Assembly: GCA_029718625.1 (NCBI GenBank)
Contig: CM056389.1
Location: forward strand, 12,909,492-12,973,491
Source: Synaphobranchus kaupii
Lineage: Eukaryota; Chordata; Actinopteri; Anguilliformes; Synaphobranchidae
Direction of reading: 5' to 3'
Length of the DNA: 64,000 bases
The notes below the pieces were generated by a model that was not told where the DNA came from, did not search any database, and saw only the letters and a program-made list of their open reading frames with translations. This document shows positions 59,675 through 64,000 of this stretch, in pieces. The stretch's first letter is position 1, and every line of letters begins with the position of its first letter. Position numbers and translations under genes: made by a program.

Positions 59675-62600
59675 GTACCCCCCCCTCAATGTACGCCGCC
59701 TGGTTTTATCAGGGAACAGTCTGTGGAAATCCAGGATGAGCGAGTGATCCAGAATAAGGCTCTTGTGGAGCCACGACCGCTCCTCAGGACCATATCCCTC
59801 CCAGTCGACGAGGTATTGGAAGCCCCGGCCCTTACGGCGGATATCAATAACACGGTTAACCGTGTAGGCCGGGGCGTCGTCGATAACCCGGACGGGAGGT
59901 GGAGGGATGGTGGGAGTACTGAGGGGGCTGGAGGAGACAGGCTTAATCTGGGAAACATGAAAAACAGGGTAAACTTTGAGGGAGGCAGGGAGGGAAAGTT
60001 TAACCGAAACTGGATTAACCAAACAAATGATAGGGAAGGGACCAATAAAGTGGGGCTGGAGTTTCTTGGATGAGGAGGGAAGGGAAATATTAGCGGTAGA
60101 GAGCCAGACCTGCTGACCGGCCCTATACTGCGGGGCTGCGGTCCTGTGAAGGTCCGCCAGACGTTGGGAACGGGAATTGGAGCGAAGGAGTGCGGTGCGC
60201 GTAAGCCTCCACATGCGTTTACATCTAAGTAGATGGGATTTAACAGAGGGGACAGCTACCTCAGCCTCCTGGGCCGACAGGAGAGGGGGTTGATAGCCTA
60301 ACGAGCATTCGAACGGAGATAACCCTGTAGAAGCACACTTAAGGGAATTGTGAGCGTACTCAACCCAGGGGAGAAAACGGCTCCAAGAGGCGGGATTACG
60401 CACAGTGACGCACCGCAGGGCGGCCCCCAGGTCCTGGTTCGCCCTCTCTGCCTGGCCGTTAGACTGGGGATGAAAACCAGAAGATAAACTAGCCGAGGCA
60501 CCCAGGGCTACACAGAACGCCTTCCAAACCCGGGAGGAGAACTGGGGCCCACGATCAGACACAATGTCAGAGGGGATCCCGTGCAGCCTGACCACATGCA
60601 ACACCAAGAGCTCAGCGGTCTCAAGGGCAGACGGGAGTTTAGGGAGGGGAACAAAGTGAACCGCCTTGGAGAACCGGTCCACTATTGTCAGAATAACGGT
60701 GTTACCTTCTGACAATGGCAGACCGGTGACGAAGTCCACGCCAATGTGACTCCAAGGACGGCCCGGGACAGGGAGGGGAAGGAGAAGACCAGAGGGAGGC
60801 TGGTGGGATGCCTTGCTCCTGGCGCACACAGAGCAGGCCAGGACAAAGGCACGGGTATCCCCCTTAAGGGTAGGCCACCAAAAACTCCTCCTGACAAGGG
60901 CGATCGTTCTGGCAACACCTGGGTGACATGCCAGGCACGAGGCGTGAACCCATTCAAGGACCTGGGAGCGGACGGAATTGGGCACAAAAAGGCAGGAGTT
61001 AGGGTTACTGCGGGGATCCGGTTGGGAATTCTGAGCGGCCTTCACGATACCCTCGATCTCCCAGGAGACCGCAGCCACCACACAGGAAGCCGGTAGAATG
61101 GGCTCTGGATCAGCAGGACTGGAGGGGAGGGAAAAAATACGGGACAAGGCATCTGCCTTGATATTACGGGAACCGGGGCGGAAAGAAACAGAAAAATTAA
61201 AACGGGCAAAAAATAACGACCATCTAGCCTGACGGGCATTAAGCCTCTTGGCAGTTTTTAAATAAATAAGGTTTTGATGGTCGGTCAAAACAAGGAAGGG
61301 ATTACCTGCCCCCTCCAGCCAGTGGCGCCACTCCTCAAGAGCCAGTTTGATAGCCAGCAGTTCCCGATCCCCGACATCATAGTTTCGCTCAGCGGAGGAC
61401 AGTCTCCGGGAGAAGAATGCGCAGGGATGGAGCTTGTTGTCCAAGGCGGCTCGTTGAGACAGAATGGCCCCCACGCCGGTGTCGGAGGCATCCACCTCAA
61501 CGGTGAACTGACGAGAAGTGTCCGGGTGACAGAGGATAGGAGCTGAGGAAAACCGAACCTTAAGCAGTTCAAATGCTCGCTGGGCATCGGAATTCCAACA
61601 GAAGGGCAAAGCAACGGAGGTGAGTTTAGTAAGGGGAGCGGCAATGACACTATAATTGCGGATAAAGCGGCGATAGAAATTAGCAAACCCAAGGAACTGC
61701 TGAAGGTGCTTGCGAGAGGTGGGTTGGGGCCATTCTGTCACCGCCTTGATTTTCGCAGGGTCCGCCCGGATACTGCCCTCCTCGATGATGAAGCCGAGGA
61801 ACGGGACAGTAGAGACGTGAAACGAACATTTCTCCGCCTTGACGAATAGCTGATTCTCCAGCAGCCGCTGGAGAACCTCCCGGACGTGGAGAACGTGTTC
61901 CTGGGGGGATTTAGAAAAAATTAAAATGTCATCAATGTAAACAAATACACTCTTCCCCAGTAGGTCACGCAAAACGTCGTTCACCATGCCCTGGAAGACT
62001 GCTGGGGCGTTAGTAAGGCCGAAGGGGACCACCAGGTATTCATAGTGGCCCAACGGGGTGTTGAAAGCAGTCTTCCATTCGTCCCCCTCCCGTATACGCA
62101 CCAAATGATAAGCGTTACGGAGGTCGAGCTTAGTAAACGTAACCGCTTGCGAGAGGGGTTCAAAGGCGGTGTTAATGAGGGGAAGAGGGTACTTGTTACG
62201 GATAGTGACTTGATTGAGTCCACGGTAGTCGATGCAGGGTCGCAGAGAGCCATCCTTCTTCCCCACGAAGAAGAACCCTGCACCGACCGGGGATGAGGAG
62301 GGACGGATAATACCCGAAGCGAGGGACTCATGAATATACTCCTCCATAGCCAGTTTCTCCGGTCCCGACAGACTGTAGAGGCGGCCAGATGGCAGTTTGG
62401 CTCCCGCCAGCAGATCGATACAACAGTCGTACGGCCTGTGAGGAGGTAAGGACAGAGCACGTGACTTAGAAAAAACCTGTACCAGATCGTGATATTGGTT
62501 AGGAACATTAGATAAATCGGGCACAGGTTGCACAGAACAGGGATTTCTGGACCCCGGAGGGGGTAGAGCAGAACGGAGACAACTGGCTAGACAGTGGGCA

Positions 62601-63019
62601 CTCCACGCCAGGATGCGACCGGCTTTCCAGTCAATATGAGGGTTGTGGAGGCGGAGCCAGGTTTGACCTAAAACAAGAGCAGATTGTTTAGAATGGATGA
62701 GTAGGAGTTGAATAGATTCCCGATGATTGCCAGACAAAACAAGTTGGATAGGAACAGTGGAGTGGGTAACTAGCCCCAAGCTCCTACCGTCCAGAGCAAG
62801 AGCTGAAATGGGAGAGGGTAGAAGCTCCGTGGGAATGCCGGCCCTCCTGGCGAAGGTGATATCCATAAAGTTGGCGTCGGCTCCGGAATCGATGAGAGCC
62901 GAGGAGGCCGCTGTCTTGTCCCTCCAAAGGAGGGTAGCCTTGAACACAAGGCGATCCTGAGCTCCATGGTTTGGGATAATGGGGCTCGTCAGTACGCCCA
63001 GTTTTACTGGCGAGCCCAT
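59393..63019 (-). CDS. pol: Chromovirus Pol polyprotein, right element (intact)
   Basis: 1208 codons with the same domain order and all catalytic residues as the left copy. One amino-acid difference was found: residue 990, just before the integrase GPF motif, is His here and Arg in the left copy (codon change at 60051 versus 54211). Arg is the usual residue in this (R)FIGPF motif, so His is probably the derived state. One nearby change (59882) is silent. The frame again runs through the polypurine tract (59675-59687) and across U3 of the middle LTR. Gag overlap and the CCCAAAA heptamer (63022-63028) are conserved. Confidence 0.95.
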   Translation of the reverse strand: MGSPVKLGVLTSPIIPNHGAQDRLVFKATLLWRDKTAASSALIDSGADANFMDITFARRAGIPTELLPSPISALALDGRSLGLVTHSTVPIQLVLSGNHRESIQLLLIHSKQSALVLGQTWLRLHNPHIDWKAGRILAWSAHCLASCLRSALPPPGSRNPCSVQPVPDLSNVPNQYHDLVQVFSKSRALSLPPHRPYDCCIDLLAGAKLPSGRLYSLSGPEKLAMEEYIHESLASGIIRPSSSPVGAGFFFVGKKDGSLRPCIDYRGLNQVTIRNKYPLPLINTAFEPLSQAVTFTKLDLRNAYHLVRIREGDEWKTAFNTPLGHYEYLVVPFGLTNAPAVFQGMVNDVLRDLLGKSVFVYIDDILIFSKSPQEHVLHVREVLQRLLENQLFVKAEKCSFHVSTVPFLGFIIEEGSIRADPAKIKAVTEWPQPTSRKHLQQFLGFANFYRRFIRNYSVIAAPLTKLTSVALPFCWNSDAQRAFELLKVRFSSAPILCHPDTSRQFTVEVDASDTGVGAILSQRAALDNKLHPCAFFSRRLSSAERNYDVGDRELLAIKLALEEWRHWLEGAGNPFLVLTDHQNLIYLKTAKRLNARQARWSLFFARFNFSVSFRPGSRNIKADALSRIFSLPSSPADPEPILPASCVVAAVSWEIEGIVKAAQNSQPDPRSNPNSCLFVPNSVRSQVLEWVHASCLACHPGVARTIALVRRSFWWPTLKGDTRAFVLACSVCARSKASHQPPSGLLLPLPVPGRPWSHIGVDFVTGLPLSEGNTVILTIVDRFSKAVHFVPLPKLPSALETAELLVLHVVRLHGIPSDIVSDRGPQFSSRVWKAFCVALGASASLSSGFHPQSNGQAERANQDLGAALRCVTVRNPASWSRFLPWVEYAHNSLKCASTGLSPFECSLGYQPPLLSAQEAEVAVPSVKSHLLRCKRMWRLTRTALLRSNSRSQRLADLHRTAAPQYRAGQQVWLSTANISLPSSSKKLQPHFIGPFPIICLVNPVSVKLSLPASLKVYPVFHVSQIKPVSSSPLSTPTIPPPPVRVIDDAPAYTVNRVIDIRRKGRGFQYLVDWEGYGPEERSWLHKSLILDHSLILDFHRLFPDKTRRRTLRGGYCNVPFPSCPFSVFSLFPSVSCWIPLSVFSLLLQSGRLPLSCSFYCHFCFRLSLSLLVACIPHLCVLQSLPVNYHTCFSFTLSFPALFKPLSGC

Positions 63020-63987
63020 TCTTTTGGGCGAATAGGACAGGAGGCGATCTGATGGCCAGGCTTGCCGCAGTAAAAACAGGACCTAGTGCGAAGACGGCGT
63101 TGGCGCTCCTCGGGGTCGACCGAAACTCTGCCCAGTTGCATAGGCTCCTCCTCGGAGACACCAGTCGACGCCCTAGATCCAGTGACAGAGGTGTGTTGGC
63201 GTACGTTAGGAGTGTCGGAGGGTAGATGACGCCCGGAGCTTCTTCCCCGCTCACGGGCCCGGATACGGAGACGATTATCTATAGCAATGGCGAGGCTAAT
63301 GAGACTATTGAGGGAGTTGGACTCTTCCCGAGTAGCAAGCTGGTCCTTGAGTTCCTCGCTTAGAGCTTGGCGGAAAGCCCCCTGAAGGGAGGTGTCATTC
63401 CATCCGGACTCCGCGGCGAGGGTGCGAAACTGAATGGCCATCTCTGCGACGCTGCGATTGCCTTGACGAACTTGGAGCAGACGTTGGGTAGCGTCTCGCC
63501 CGCAGGTAGGGTGATCAAACACGCGCCGCATCTCAGCGGTAAAGGCTGCAAAGTTGCTGCACAACGGAGCCTGGCTGTCCCAGATGGATGTAGCCCACTC
63601 CAGGGCACTTCCTCCCAAGCTGCTCATGATGAACGCGATTTTACAGGAGTCAGAGGCGAAGGAGGTGGGCTGCATACGGAACACTATGTCACACTTCATT
63701 AAAAATTCACGACATCTCCCCAACCCCCCGCGATATAACTTGGGGTGTTGCACTCGGGGCTCCCGGCTTGAAGTGGGAGCCGGAGCCTCCGGAGGTGGTT
63801 CAGGAGCGGGAGGAATTGGGCCCACAGGAATCCGCGGTAGCGGCTGGTGAAGCGAAAGTTGAGCTACCTGCTCCGTGATGCCCCTTAGTACTTCCAAAAC
63901 ATCATCCAAACGACGGCCCTGTTGGTCGCTGACCGCAGTTTGGCAGGAGAAGGCGTGACGAATCTGTTCCAGGTCGGCTGGGTCCAT
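63004..63987 (-). CDS. gag: Gag polyprotein, right element (intact)
   Basis: 327 codons, identical in protein to the left Gag; two silent base differences were seen (63808 and 63958). Single CCHC knuckle at 304-317. Its ATG at 63987 is 13 bp before the window end, and the first six bases of the primer-binding site (63995-64000) are the last bases of the window; the 5' LTR of this element is outside. Confidence 0.93.
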   Translation of the reverse strand: MDPADLEQIRHAFSCQTAVSDQQGRRLDDVLEVLRGITEQVAQLSLHQPLPRIPVGPIPPAPEPPPEAPAPTSSREPRVQHPKLYRGGLGRCREFLMKCDIVFRMQPTSFASDSCKIAFIMSSLGGSALEWATSIWDSQAPLCSNFAAFTAEMRRVFDHPTCGRDATQRLLQVRQGNRSVAEMAIQFRTLAAESGWNDTSLQGAFRQALSEELKDQLATREESNSLNSLISLAIAIDNRLRIRARERGRSSGRHLPSDTPNVRQHTSVTGSRASTGVSEEEPMQLGRVSVDPEERQRRLRTRSCFYCGKPGHQIASCPIRPKEWARQ

Positions 63988-64000
63988 GCTTTTGGCCAGT

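Larger units (their letters stand above)
52305..64000 (-). mobile_element. Tandem pair of sushi-type chromovirus retrotransposons (Ty3/gypsy)
   Basis: Order on the + strand: LTR (52305-53834), internal region (53835-58166), LTR (58167-59674), internal region (59675-64000, cut by the window end). Coding is on the minus strand, so the left element's 5' LTR is the middle LTR, which is also the 3' LTR of the right element. The two repeats are offset by 5862 bp in the LTR and 5840 bp after the 22-bp indel. By eye, four base differences separate the internal regions. The chromodomain after integrase marks the chromovirus branch; self-priming and layout mark the Tf1/sushi group. Confidence 0.95.

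Noticed and set aside
52305..64000. Exact assembly duplicate of a single retrotransposon
   Set aside because: A 22-bp LTR indel and separate base changes distinguish the copies, though a merge of two haplotypes is not fully excluded.

Overview
This is vertebrate DNA, most likely from a ray-finned (teleost) fish. The evidence is long (CA)n/(GT)n microsatellites, a degraded Tc1-like element, tRNA-headed SINEs with the tail typical of fish, non-autonomous DNA transposons, two intact sushi-type chromovirus retrotransposons, and intron-split exons with GT..AG borders. There are no operons, ribosome binding sites or bacterial features. Genes are sparse and repeats make up most of the window.

Layout. 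1-3.7 kb: the probable last coding exon (1278-1448, + strand) of an unidentified gene, with a 38/43-bp minisatellite ending just before its splice acceptor and further tandem repeats downstream. 4.4-7.2 kb: a 22-bp minisatellite split by a complete solo LTR (4642-5797) with a 5-bp target duplication. 7.2-14.6 kb: intergenic sequence with a 37-bp minisatellite, a hAT-like MITE and several simple repeats. 14.6-32.3 kb: one giant 27-bp satellite array of about 650 units, over a quarter of the window, ending in about 58 near-identical units. 32.3-41.3 kb: intergenic sequence with a 61-bp and a 43-bp minisatellite, SINE pieces, a Tc1 remnant, and a MITE whose ends carry (CA)n.

41.3-52.0 kb: the start of a + strand gene for a CD2/SLAM-like immunoglobulin cell-surface protein. 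It has a signal-peptide exon (41327-41387), an intron of about 9.4 kb holding a 1.9-kb DNA transposon, a second 27-bp minisatellite and a large inverted repeat, and then two near-identical V-like Ig exons (50838-51125 and 51693-51977) made by an 855-bp tandem duplication. The rest of the gene is not visible.

52.3-64.0 kb: two head-to-tail copies of one Ty3/gypsy chromovirus on the minus strand, ordered LTR-internal-LTR-internal and sharing the middle LTR. Each has an intact gag and an intact pol (protease, RT, RNase H, integrase, chromodomain). The sequence directly shows Tf1/sushi-type self-priming: 11 nt next to the LTR are complementary to 11 nt about 30 bp downstream of the TATA box. It also shows a CCCAAAA heptamer at the gag/pol overlap and a pol frame that stays open through the whole U3. 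The copies differ by a 22-bp LTR indel and, as far as I could see by eye, four base changes, three of them silent, so the insertion is young. The window ends inside the primer-binding site of the right copy.
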